DNA from: Acidobacteriaceae bacterium
GTDB lineage: Bacteria > Acidobacteriota > Terriglobia > Terriglobales > Acidobacteriaceae
Direction of reading: 5' to 3'
Assembly: GCA_028283655.1 (NCBI GenBank)
Contig: JAPWKE010000003.1
Location: forward strand, 2,604,001 to 2,668,000
Length of the DNA: 64,000 nucleotides
The notes beneath the pieces were generated by a model that saw nothing but the letters and a program-made list of their open reading frames with translations, made no database searches and was not told the DNA's origin. The position numbers and the translations under genes are program-made. Below are positions 7,987 to 16,217 of the stretch, one piece after another. The first letter of the stretch is position 1. Each line of letters starts with the position of its first letter.

Positions 7987-9438
7987 CTAGGGATATAAAG
8001 CCGCAGACCGTATTACAGGCTCGCCTTCACCAGCGGCCCTTAGTAACTCTTTGAGTCGCTCGCGCAGTTCATCTGCTTTCTTTCGATATTCCTGCCTACC
8101 TGCGAGGTTGATAAGTTCATGGGGGTCTCCGCGCTGATCATAGAGTTGATACTCCGTGTAACTCTCCGCCGCAGGTGAAGTGCTTGAACCGCTCAGGTCG
8201 GCGACGCAGTATGTCCAATCCGGCGTCCGAATAGCACGAGCCGTCATCGACTCACTGATCTGGATGAACTGCTCTTGTTTCCAATGCTCACGTGCTGCAG
8301 AGTCATTCAGAAGCGCATACGCACTGCGGCCCTTCCACGAGGCCGGCACCGCTACCCCTGCTGCCTCCAGCAACGTAGGCGCAACATCAATCAGTCCAAT
8401 CAGCTCCGGCACTTGCTGTGCTCCACGAAAACCCGGACCATCGATGATGAGCGGCACTCGAATCGAACTGTTGTGCGTGCTGCGCTTGTATTCCTTGTTG
8501 CGAGTAGCGAAGTGGCAGCCATGATCGCTGATAAAGACGAAGATCGTGTTCTCCGCTAAGCCCTCTTCTTCCAACACGCGACGTACTCGCCCCACCGAAG
8601 TATCGATAGCCGAGATGCAGCCGTAGTAGTCGGGAAGTTGCGACTGCCAGATTCCTGGCTGCGCGCGCAGGTCCTCCGGCACGGTGATGTTCTTGAACGT
8701 ATCCGCCACACCATTTGGTGCGACCGGCGTGCCTCGATCATTCTGCTGATGCGGCTCTAGCTGCGAGATGAACAGGAAGAATGGCCTGTCATGTTTCTGA
8801 CGAAGAAATCGCTCCGCACGGTCCGTGAGGAAGTCGACGCGGTACTCATCCTTGTATTCGATAGGTTGATTGTCGCGATCCCATATCGTGCCTTCGTAAG
8901 GGTGCGTGGTGCCCTCAATCGAATTGCTTCCCTCCCATAAATCGTCAAAGCCACCGCGCTCGGCAGCAGGCACAGCGCCCGGCCCACCACCTTGAGCCTT
9001 CCCGGGTGCAAGATGCCACTTACCGATGAGATTTGCCGAGTACCCGGCCTTGCGTAGCTCACCAGCCAACGTAGGAAGCGACTTGTTGAGCGGAAGACCG
9101 TTGTGCCACACTCCGGTTTCCGTCGCATAACGGCTAGTAAACAAAACCGAACGCGCAGGAGCACACACCGGCTGGTTCGTCACCGCTTGAGTAAAGTTCT
9201 TCCCTCTCGCTGCCAACGCATCGAGATTCGGCGTACGCGTAGAGTTGTTGAGTCTATTCGCTCCGACGAAATCCCAGCGGAACTGGTCAGCCAGATACAA
9301 CACTATATTCGGTGCCGGCTTCTTCTTCGTTGTGGCAGCTGCAGCCGTGGTTACTTCGACTTGGCTTGCCCCAACCGTGAGTGCAGCGGCGACCGACTTT
9401 TTGAGAAATGACCTACGGGAGTTCGGTGATTGAGACAT
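7987..9438 (-). CDS. Family S1 sulfatase, Tat-exported
   Basis: A 483-residue protein read from the ATG at 9438, which has GGAGGG 7 nt upstream and starts MSQSPNSRRSFLKK, a twin-arginine signal. An in-frame ATG at 9528 would bury this signal and is rejected. The sulfatase domain shows the N-terminal metal site region NIVLYLADQFRWD (44-56) and the activation motif CAPARSVLFTSRYATETG, with Cys92 in C-x-P-x-R to be converted to formylglycine by a maturation enzyme. Further matches are GKWHLAPG and FISDHGCHFATRNKEYKRSTHNSSIRVPL. It should hydrolyse sulfate esters, probably on a carbohydrate or other organic substrate in the periplasm; the substrate cannot be told. No formylglycine-generating enzyme is in the window. 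The gene is followed by its own terminator and precedes the PSD1/DUF1501/TonB genes, suggesting a sulfur- or sulfated-glycan scavenging locus. Confidence 0.93.
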   Translation of the reverse strand: MSQSPNSRRSFLKKSVAAALTVGASQVEVTTAAAATTKKKPAPNIVLYLADQFRWDFVGANRLNNSTRTPNLDALAARGKNFTQAVTNQPVCAPARSVLFTSRYATETGVWHNGLPLNKSLPTLAGELRKAGYSANLIGKWHLAPGKAQGGGPGAVPAAERGGFDDLWEGSNSIEGTTHPYEGTIWDRDNQPIEYKDEYRVDFLTDRAERFLRQKHDRPFFLFISQLEPHQQNDRGTPVAPNGVADTFKNITVPEDLRAQPGIWQSQLPDYYGCISAIDTSVGRVRRVLEEEGLAENTIFVFISDHGCHFATRNKEYKRSTHNSSIRVPLIIDGPGFRGAQQVPELIGLIDVAPTLLEAAGVAVPASWKGRSAYALLNDSAAREHWKQEQFIQISESMTARAIRTPDWTYCVADLSGSSTSPAAESYTEYQLYDQRGDPHELINLAGRQEYRKKADELRERLKELLRAAGEGEPVIRSAALYP

Positions 9439-9493
9439 CAATATCCCTCCGCCGGCTTCTTGTCCGGCATGCTTCAAATAGTGCTCACCAGCC

Positions 9494-9583
9494 TCAGAAT
9501 GCGGGACACTTCTTGAGGACACATGCAAAGAGTCGGCGCTCTGCAGCCATGGATTCAGCGCAGCATGTGCGAGGAGTGACCAT
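9494..9583 (-). CDS. Possible small ORF with Cys codons upstream of the sulfatase (29 aa)
   Basis: An ATG-started frame at 9583 encodes 29 residues beginning MVTPRTCCAESMAAERR and ending KKCPAF, with Cys at positions 7, 8, 21 and 26. It stops 55 bp before the sulfatase start. There is no convincing ribosome site and no terminator hairpin after it. The main reason to record it is position: like the Cys-rich ORFs at 3084 and 7794 it sits just ahead of a gene of the same locus. Confidence 0.3.
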   Translation of the reverse strand: MVTPRTCCAESMAAERRLFACVLKKCPAF

Positions 9584-10127
9584 CAACGCGATCGACCATT
9601 GGCATACAACACTCGTACGCAACTCGCCAGCAACCAGAGGCTCTGGAACCCAGACGGCTACAACAATGAGTTTTGAAATGAAAAAGGAATAGCAGAGCGC
9701 TTAGAAAAGAATCGCATTAGTAGCGACAACAAGCAGTCTGGTGATAGAAGTCCACGAACTCACGTTACCCACGATCAGTCACAATGTCAAACAGCTGCGG
9801 ATCGCGTCTACACCTCTTCCGCGGACGGAACAATCATGAAATCTATGATGATTGAGGGTTCCCCCTTTAGGCGTACGCCTCAAGAATCCCTAGAGGAATA
9901 CAAGGTGCGGTGAGTAGGCCCTACGCAAATGGTTTCCCTGTTTTTTCCTGTTTACTACGGGCCGCAGATTAGGATCAGTCTTTTAGACCGAATACACGGT
10001 GCGTCTGCTTGCTGTTGAATTCCCCAATTCCTTGTTTAATTCCCTGAAACAGCGAATGTCATTTAGAGACAGGGTTCGCCACAGACTACATCCACCGCCA
10101 GATTGAATGAGGCTTCGGCCTCAGAAT
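9584..10127. other. Non-coding intergenic region
   Basis: I see no gene here. It should carry the sulfatase promoter on the minus strand. Visible structure: a perfect 12-bp palindrome AGGCGTACGCCT at 9869-9880, and near 9940-10050 several related short stretches (TTCCCTG, TTTTCCTG, ATTCCTTG, ATTCCCTG). A small TGAGGCTTCGGCCTCA hairpin sits at about 10108-10123, next to the terminator at 10128-10158. The function of these elements is unknown. Confidence 0.5.
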
Positions 10128-10158
10128 GCGAAAGAGCCCGCTAAGCAGCGGGCTCTTT
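10128..10158 (-). terminator. Terminator after the GT4 gene
   Basis: AAAGAGCCCGCT and AGCGGGCTCTTT (10131-10158) form a 12-bp stem with a 4-nt loop, followed on the minus strand by TTTCGC. It lies 22 bp past the stop of the glycosyltransferase at 10181. It could work in both directions because both flanks carry A/T runs. Confidence 0.8.
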
Positions 10159-10180
10159 GCTCTTCTCTCCACGCTCTCCG

Positions 10181-11293
10181 CTAATCGTCCTTTGCAGCTC
10201 GCACGAGCGCATCGCGAAAGGCGTCCATCATCTGCGGGACGCGGAACAGAGCGGCCTGTGCGGCCCCACGCGCAATGTACTCCTGACGCGTCTCCGGCTC
10301 TTCGAGCAGCTTGCGAACAGCCGACTCGATGCTGCTCGGGGCAGAGGAATCGACAGCAAAGGGATCGACAAAAAGCGCGGCGGAACCGGCAATCTCGCGC
10401 AGAGCTCCCTCCTGCGTCGTAATGACGGGGCAGTTGAAGTGCATGGCCTCGAGGACGGGTAGACCAAAGCCCTCATAGAGCGACGGATAGACCAGTGCGA
10501 AGGCGCGCTGGTACAGCGCCACCAGCGTGCTGTCGTCTGCGACAACTGCGGTGACGCCTCCGCCCAGGCCCCAGCGGCTCAGGTAATCCTCTTCGGTATG
10601 GCTCAACCGGCCGGTACAGACGAGTTGCAGATCGGGGTACTCCTGCAGGATGGGCTGCAGGGCGCGGACGAGCGAGTAGAAGCCTTTCCTACCAGAGCGT
10701 TCGCCGACGAAGAGCAGGAATTTTTCTGGCAGCTTTGAGGTTGTCGGCGTCGCGCGGGCACTCGCCAGCAGGTTTCCCGTGGGAACGACGACGACGCGAC
10801 GAGGATCCACCACAACCTGCTTGAGCAGCGCGTCGCGCGTGTCGTTTGAGATACAGAGCACGAGGCTTGCCCGGCAAGCGGCGTAGAGGAGGCTGGTCAT
10901 GCCAGGGCCTGCGGCGTCAAAGAGCCCATCCGGTGCGGTCACGCACGTCATCAGATCATGCACGACCATCAGAAACGGTGCGTCTGCCCTCTCGTCCAGA
11001 AAGCGGGAGTCAAACTCGGGCGACGTGAACAGGATGACGTCGTACTGGCCTTGTCGCACGGCACGCCGAAACAGGCGCCGAGAAAGATAGTCCATCACGC
11101 GAACCGCAAAGGGAATGCGGTGCAGCCACAACGTGCGGCGGGAAAGCGGCGTATGGAAATCGCATTTGCTGGAGACCAGAGGAACGTTCAGCTCCACTCC
11201 GCGCTCGCGTAAGCCATCGCAAACAGCCGTGTAATAACGAGTCAATCCGCAACGACCAAAGCGAAAGACCGATGGATCAACGAGGACTCTCAA
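10181..11293 (-). CDS. Glycosyltransferase family 4
   Basis: A 370-residue retaining glycosyltransferase with two Rossmann-like halves (GT-B). The N-terminal half begins MRVLVDPSVFRFGRCGLTRYY and contains FLMVVHDLMT and LVLCISNDTRDALL. The C-terminal half has the donor-binding region KFLLFVGERSGRKGF, LVYPSLYEGFGLPVLEAM with the E-x7-E pair (Glu274, Glu282), and PVITTQEGALREIAG. The start is a TTG at 11293 giving a family-typical N-terminus; no upstream ATG and no clear ribosome site are visible. It is divergent from the ABC exporter, with 32 bp between the start codons. It probably adds a sugar to a lipid-linked or exported glycan; donor and acceptor are unknown. Confidence 0.88.
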   Translation of the reverse strand: MRVLVDPSVFRFGRCGLTRYYTAVCDGLRERGVELNVPLVSSKCDFHTPLSRRTLWLHRIPFAVRVMDYLSRRLFRRAVRQGQYDVILFTSPEFDSRFLDERADAPFLMVVHDLMTCVTAPDGLFDAAGPGMTSLLYAACRASLVLCISNDTRDALLKQVVVDPRRVVVVPTGNLLASARATPTTSKLPEKFLLFVGERSGRKGFYSLVRALQPILQEYPDLQLVCTGRLSHTEEDYLSRWGLGGGVTAVVADDSTLVALYQRAFALVYPSLYEGFGLPVLEAMHFNCPVITTQEGALREIAGSAALFVDPFAVDSSAPSSIESAVRKLLEEPETRQEYIARGAAQAALFRVPQMMDAFRDALVRAAKDD

Positions 11294-11325
11294 GGTAGGT
11301 AGAATACAAGAGATATTTACGCTTC

Positions 11326-13056
11326 ATGAGCCATCGGGCGTCCTTTATGCAAACAGAAATCAGTTCCGATGGGATGAACCGCAAGGGAAAAACGCTCCAC
11401 GCGGCAGGTCTTCGATTTGCTCTCAGACTGCTGTCGCCCAGCCAGCAGCGCTTCATGGGATTGATCGTCGGAGAGCGCATCCTTCTCGGCATCTGCGATC
11501 TTCTGCTTGCCGGGGCGATGTATCTGATGTTTCTGCAGCTCCAGGGCGGCCACCCCAAACATCACGCAGCATGGATACCCCAGACCGCGCTCTCCTCTGC
11601 GCTCTGCTCTGTTGTGCTGGTAGTCATACGGCTGCTGCTGGATCTGGGAGCGTCTCACCACGTCGTTCGATTTACGCAGAAGCTCTATGGCGAGTTTTCT
11701 CGGCAACTGGTGCAGGGATACAGCGAGCTTCGCTGGAATGCGTTTGTGCAGCGCAACCGCAGCGAGTTGGTCAAACACGCGACCTCTACCGCGCTCGATG
11801 CAGCGTACTCGTTTCAGATCTACACAGAGTTGATCGCGGGCTCCGTGATTGTTGTGCTGATGGCAACAGCACTGGTGTATCAGAGCGTCACGATTGCGGC
11901 CTGCCTCTCTGTCATCATCCTTCTGCTCTATCTGCTGCATCGTTACATCCTGCGGCGCAGACTGAAGCTGGCAGCGGCCAGCCGAGAGCAGTCGCTGCGC
12001 GTCATGCAACGCGTGCTGACCGAAGTCTTCACCTCCTCCAAGGAGATACGCGCGTACGGCAATCAGTCATTCTTCTACAAGCTTCTGACCAGAGAAACCG
12101 CGATACAGGCAGACAGCAACACGCAGCTTGCGCTGCTGCCTCAGTTCTCTCGCGTGGTTGCGGAGCAAGGCGTGATCCTGGTGTTTCTTGGGATCATCCT
12201 TTCCGCACTGATCTGGGGCGGCGACATTCATCAAATGCTTTCGCTGCTGATCTTTTACTTCGTCGTCTCGCGGCGGATGCTTCCTCTCATCAGCCAACTC
12301 GCTCTCCTCTTCGGGCAAATGGACGGAGCGTACGAGAACCTCAGCATCGTCCATCAAGAACTCAAGGACTCTCGAACAGCAAGAACAACCACAGAGTCGC
12401 CCCGCAGCCCGGAGCCCGGCTATGCGCTGCAACTCAACCATGTAACGTATGCGTATGACGATGGCAGCCGCGTCCTGGAGGACATCTCCTTCGACCTGCA
12501 CGCAGGAACTACCATGCTTCTTCGCGGCGTTTCCGGCAGCGGAAAGAGCTCGCTCTTGAACCTGATCGCTGGAGTCGCGGAGCCCACAAGCGGAGAAGTT
12601 CTGATCGATCGCGCGACGGCAGCGTACGTGCCACAGGAGATCGCGATGCTGGATGAGTCCGTTCGCCATAACCTGCTCTTCGGGCTGGCTCCCTTGCCTG
12701 ACGAGGTTCTGATGCAGGCGCTCGCCATCGCAAATCTGGATCAGTTTGTCGCAGCTCTGCCGCAGGGGCTCGACACGAGAGTCGGCGATAACGGTGTGCT
12801 CTTCTCTGGCGGCCAGCGGCAACGCCTCGGCATCGCTCGTGCCACGTTGCGTGGAAAAAAACTGCTGCTGCTGGATGAAGCGACATCCGCACTCGATGCA
12901 GAGAACGAGCGCCAGATTTTGGAACGCATTATCCAGTGCGACACGGCGGTGCTGATTGTGACGCACCGGTCCGATGACATAGGCATCGCCGACCGCACCC
13001 TGCAACTCGAGAACGGGAAGCTGGTGGAGCAAGCGTCAGAGCCTCCGTCGCAGTAA
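11326..13056 (+). CDS. ABC exporter, fused membrane and ATPase domains
   Basis: A 576-residue half-transporter. About six membrane segments occupy residues 45-330 (for example LLGICDLLLAGAMYLMFL and GVILVFLGIILSALIWGG). The nucleotide-binding domain at about 365-570 has Walker A GVSGSGKSS (Lys407), Q-loop AAYVPQEIAMLD, signature FSGGQRQRLG (about 493-500), Walker B KLLLLDEATSALD and switch His in IVTHRSD. It is a type I exporter that would act as a homodimer or with another half-transporter; no partner is in the window. Its place among glycosyltransferases suggests flipping of a lipid-linked glycan, like PglK or MsbA-type exporters, which is inference. In-frame ATGs at codons 8 and 17 are alternative starts; no strong ribosome site decides. 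It ends 8 bp from the convergent GT gene. Confidence 0.9.
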   Translation: MSHRASFMQTEISSDGMNRKGKTLHAAGLRFALRLLSPSQQRFMGLIVGERILLGICDLLLAGAMYLMFLQLQGGHPKHHAAWIPQTALSSALCSVVLVVIRLLLDLGASHHVVRFTQKLYGEFSRQLVQGYSELRWNAFVQRNRSELVKHATSTALDAAYSFQIYTELIAGSVIVVLMATALVYQSVTIAACLSVIILLLYLLHRYILRRRLKLAAASREQSLRVMQRVLTEVFTSSKEIRAYGNQSFFYKLLTRETAIQADSNTQLALLPQFSRVVAEQGVILVFLGIILSALIWGGDIHQMLSLLIFYFVVSRRMLPLISQLALLFGQMDGAYENLSIVHQELKDSRTARTTTESPRSPEPGYALQLNHVTYAYDDGSRVLEDISFDLHAGTTMLLRGVSGSGKSSLLNLIAGVAEPTSGEVLIDRATAAYVPQEIAMLDESVRHNLLFGLAPLPDEVLMQALAIANLDQFVAALPQGLDTRVGDNGVLFSGGQRQRLGIARATLRGKKLLLLDEATSALDAENERQILERIIQCDTAVLIVTHRSDDIGIADRTLQLENGKLVEQASEPPSQ

Positions 13057-13064
13057 CGCGGCTA

Positions 13065-14258
13065 CTACCGCTGCGCGCGCATCGTCTCCTGCAGATTCTC
13101 GATCAGGCTGGCAGTAATGGACTCGTCTGAAAACGTCTCTCGAAGATGACGAGCCACGGCAGCGGCCTTTGCCTTGAACGCAATGCGATTCGCAAAGCAA
13201 GCCTGCATCCTCGCGGCCATCGTCTCGACATCCGTCTCCACCCACTGCTGATCTGCGGTGTAGGAGCCATCGCGGTCCCGGGAAGGAATCCGCGACCAGG
13301 CACTCTCCACCAAGCCATACTCCGCTTCTGCCGTCAGGTAGGCACGGTGTCCACCTTCGTTCGGCGCAAGAACCGGTTTCCCGTAAAGCGCGGCTTCATA
13401 CATTCCGATGCCCCACCCTTCGCCACGCGTGCAGGAGACGTAGCAGCCGCCAAGCGTATGCAGCGCGGCGATCTCGCAGGACGGCCAGTCCTCTTCGATC
13501 GAAAGAATCTGTGGAGACTCTTCGGCGAGCTTTCGTGCGCGATCCATGGGAGAAGGAACGATCCTGCAGAAAGCACGCCGTAGCCGCCCTCCCGGAGCAG
13601 AGGTCCGCGTCGCTGGGGTCTTCAGAACAAGTGCTACGTCCTCGCGTGCCGCAAAGGCACGCAGGAACGCCTGCACCAGAAGATCGTTGCCCTTACGCGC
13701 AGACCACGTACCCACGTTGTAGAAGAGGAAGCGGTTGCTTGAGGACGGAAGACGAACGCGCAAAGCCTGCAGGCAGGCATCCTGCGGCGCATGGCCATGA
13801 AACTCTGACAGATGCGGTACAGCGAAGAGGGGGCACGACACGCCACTCTCACGAAAGAGCGTTACGTTCCACGGAGACGGCGCCATCAAGGCATCCAGTG
13901 GCTGCAGCAACGCTGGCCAGTGTTGCGGAATCCGCGTCGTCTCCCAGACCGTCATGCCGACGATAGGCCCGCGAACGCCACGACTCCGAAGCCACGCCGT
14001 TAGGGGCGCGTAGTACTCGGGAACGCAGTGCAGGATAGAGATGCCGTCGAGAAAGAGAGTCGCAGAGCACTGTTCACGAAGCCCCGCAGGAAGCATGTCC
14101 GTAGCGGCACATTCGTACCAAAGGCCAAGCCCCGGCCCGGGAAGCAAAGGCTGAAAGCAGACGGAGACACCCATGCGGCTGAGGGCTCTGACGTACTGCC
14201 CGGCGGCACACGCGTAGCCGGTCTGGTCCGCAGGGGCAAGGTAGTTAACCTGCAACAT
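13065..14258 (-). CDS. Glycosyltransferase family 4
   Basis: A 397-residue GT-B enzyme. The N-terminal half starts MLQVNYLAPADQTGYACAAGQYVRAL, a typical acceptor-side beginning. The middle has RFLFYNVGTWSARKGNDLLVQAF, and the C-terminal donor site is CYVSCTRGEGWGIGMYEAALYGKPVLA with the E-x7-E motif, followed by NEGGHRAYL. It overlaps the upstream GT2 gene (stop at 14245) by 14 bp, so the two are translationally coupled and likely build consecutive linkages. It converges on the ABC exporter, with 8 bp between stops and no terminator visible. The specific sugar is unknown. Confidence 0.88.
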   Translation of the reverse strand: MLQVNYLAPADQTGYACAAGQYVRALSRMGVSVCFQPLLPGPGLGLWYECAATDMLPAGLREQCSATLFLDGISILHCVPEYYAPLTAWLRSRGVRGPIVGMTVWETTRIPQHWPALLQPLDALMAPSPWNVTLFRESGVSCPLFAVPHLSEFHGHAPQDACLQALRVRLPSSSNRFLFYNVGTWSARKGNDLLVQAFLRAFAAREDVALVLKTPATRTSAPGGRLRRAFCRIVPSPMDRARKLAEESPQILSIEEDWPSCEIAALHTLGGCYVSCTRGEGWGIGMYEAALYGKPVLAPNEGGHRAYLTAEAEYGLVESAWSRIPSRDRDGSYTADQQWVETDVETMAARMQACFANRIAFKAKAAAVARHLRETFSDESITASLIENLQETMRAQR

Positions 14259-15171
14259 CGCTCTTTACGATCCATTGGTGAGCTTCGGTGTTCAACCACC
14301 GGGCTTCGTTTCGCCGATAGCCGATGAAGCCAACAGCGTATCCCTTCAGACTCAGAATGCGGCTGCGCCTGCGCTTGCCACGAAGCAGCACGCTGCCGGC
14401 GAGATGCTTGCCTGTCTCCCAGACTGCGCGAGGAAGGTAGCTGGACCTCCAGTGGCGAGCAAAGCAGGCGCCGCGTGCGCGGGCGTATCGATACGTTTTC
14501 TGGAGCGCGACCTCATCGCTGTAAGGGCTTGCATCCGCATGGATAAAACAGACATCGGGAACGTACGCCGCGCGCACATCGGGCACGGCCGCCCATAAGC
14601 GCCGAATCAGATCCACCGCTTCTTCTGCTCCGTAGACTCCGCCGGGCCCGAAGAAAGCATCGAAGCCCCCGATCTGATCGAACAGGCTGCGACGGATGTA
14701 CAGAGTGGACTCCGCGAAGGCGTTGCGCAGGCTGCGACGATCAATCTCGCAGGCCTGATCCGGCCAGCGCAGCACGGAGGCCTTCCCCTCACGATCAATC
14801 GTGCGGCCGCTCAGCACATCGCACGCCGTAGTTTGCAGGTGATGCCGCAACCTTTCTAGCGTTACCGGAGTGAGCGCGCAGTCATCATCGGGAAAGCCAA
14901 TCCACTCTCCAACCGCAACCGAAGCCCCGAAGTTCCTCGCAGAGCTTGCGCTCTTGCGGTTCATGCGAAGGTGCTGCACAGGCAAAGGAAGCTGAATGCT
15001 GGCGAGCAGGTCCACAAGACGATCATCATCATTCTGATCCACGATGATCAGTTCTACATCCGAGAGCTGCGAGGACTGGAGGCTACGCAGGAAGCTCTGC
15101 AACTCCGATGTGCGGTCGAGCGTGGCCACGATGAAAGAAAGCAGGGGCGCAGGATCAGCAGGGAAGCTCAT
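14245..15171 (-). CDS. Glycosyltransferase family 2
   Basis: About 308 residues from the ATG at 15171, which has GAAGAG about 10 nt upstream. An in-frame ATG at 15225 adds 18 unconserved residues. The GT-A fold shows LLSFIVATLDRTSELQSFL at the N-terminus, VELIIVDQNDDD, SARNFGASVAVGEWIGFPDDDC with the metal-binding Asp cluster, and a later GGFDAFFGPGGVYGAEEAVDL acceptor region. The C-terminal basic segment (LLRGKRRRSRIL) may touch the membrane. It is an inverting transferase using a nucleotide sugar. First gene of a two-gene minus-strand unit with the GT4 at 13065; the divergent gene starts at 15264, so both promoters must sit in the 92 bp between. Confidence 0.88.
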   Translation of the reverse strand: MSFPADPAPLLSFIVATLDRTSELQSFLRSLQSSQLSDVELIIVDQNDDDRLVDLLASIQLPLPVQHLRMNRKSASSARNFGASVAVGEWIGFPDDDCALTPVTLERLRHHLQTTACDVLSGRTIDREGKASVLRWPDQACEIDRRSLRNAFAESTLYIRRSLFDQIGGFDAFFGPGGVYGAEEAVDLIRRLWAAVPDVRAAYVPDVCFIHADASPYSDEVALQKTYRYARARGACFARHWRSSYLPRAVWETGKHLAGSVLLRGKRRRSRILSLKGYAVGFIGYRRNEARWLNTEAHQWIVKSDVAG

Positions 15172-15263
15172 AAAGTAACTCTTCTGGAATGAATGCGATA
15201 AGTGATGGGCGCAGCGTTGTGGCATCTACTGCGTAAGGGGCATTGCGGTTATATTCGAAAACG

Positions 15264-16217
15264 ATGAGCATTCCCCGAATATTTCACTTCATCTTCGGCT
15301 TGAAACAGCAAATTGAACCGTTTCATCTCATGCACTATCTCTGCCTGCGATCGTGCCTGGAGCGCAATGCGCCAGACGCAATCCATCTGCATTATGTGCA
15401 CGAGCCTTGGGGAGAGCTTTGGGATGCGATTCGTCCTCATCTTACCCTTCGCCCGCTTGAGGGCGCTCTCCCCCTTTCCGGTTATCGTTACGCCGAAGGG
15501 AGTAGCTCTGCGGCGTACGGCTATGCGCATGCTTCGGACTTTCTGCGCGTCGATATTCTGCAGCGGGAAGGCGGTGTTTATGCAGACATGGATACGCTGT
15601 TCCTGCATCCTCTGCCAGACGTGCTCTTTGAGAATCAGTACGTTATGGGACACGAAACGGTGGATACGACCGCTGCTGCCGCCATACTGGGCGGATCCCT
15701 GTGCAACGCCTTTCTCATGGCCGAAGCTGGTTCAGAGTTTGGCGCGCTCTGGTACGACAAGATGAGCGCGCACTTCGATGGGTCGTGGAGTCGCCACTCC
15801 ACCTTTCTTCCGTACGAACTCAGCGTTCAGCACCCGCAAATCATCCATGTCGAACCACAAAGTTCCTTCTTTTCGCTGGACTGGACCGCAGAGGGCATCG
15901 CGAGGATTTTTGAGCGTTTTGAAACGTTCCAAGAAGAGGTCTATTCGCTGCATTTGTGGGCGCATCTCTGGTGGAGTGAAAGCCGCGTAGACATCAGCCG
16001 CTTTCACCAGGGACGGCTCACAACAGAGTATGTTGCCCATGCAGAGACGACGTACGCGCACTACGCACGAACGCTGCTGCCTGCGGGCGCGAAGACCGGA
16101 AGCGCAACGGCGTACCGGCTGCAGCGGTCGGCGCAGAAAGCAGACGACCTCAGTCGCAACATCGCAGGCGCTGTGCGAAGGAGAGTTGCGCGACTTTGGA
16201 AGAGCCAAACGCGATGA
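15264..16217 (+). CDS. DXD sugar transferase (Gly_transf_sug / GT32-like)
   Basis: A 317-residue protein from the ATG at 15264 (MSIPRIFHFIFGL); a TTG at 15243 would add seven residues and is less likely. The N-terminal RIFHFIFGLKQQIEPFHLMHYLCL matches the IPKIIHxIW-type opening of glycosyltransferases that carry a DXD motif. AHASDFLRVDILQREGGVYADMDTLFLHPL contains the motif Asp108-Met-Asp110. The tail (about 280-317) is basic and alpha-helical. It probably transfers a single sugar to a glycan at the cytoplasmic face. It overlaps the next glycosyltransferase by the ATGA at 16214-16217, a tight operon. Confidence 0.85.
   Translation: MSIPRIFHFIFGLKQQIEPFHLMHYLCLRSCLERNAPDAIHLHYVHEPWGELWDAIRPHLTLRPLEGALPLSGYRYAEGSSSAAYGYAHASDFLRVDILQREGGVYADMDTLFLHPLPDVLFENQYVMGHETVDTTAAAAILGGSLCNAFLMAEAGSEFGALWYDKMSAHFDGSWSRHSTFLPYELSVQHPQIIHVEPQSSFFSLDWTAEGIARIFERFETFQEEVYSLHLWAHLWWSESRVDISRFHQGRLTTEYVAHAETTYAHYARTLLPAGAKTGSATAYRLQRSAQKADDLSRNIAGAVRRRVARLWKSQTR

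Noticed and set aside
9439-9528. N-terminal extension of the sulfatase to an ATG at 9528
   Set aside because: It would place 30 residues before the Tat signal. GGAGGG directly before the ATG at 9438 marks the real start.
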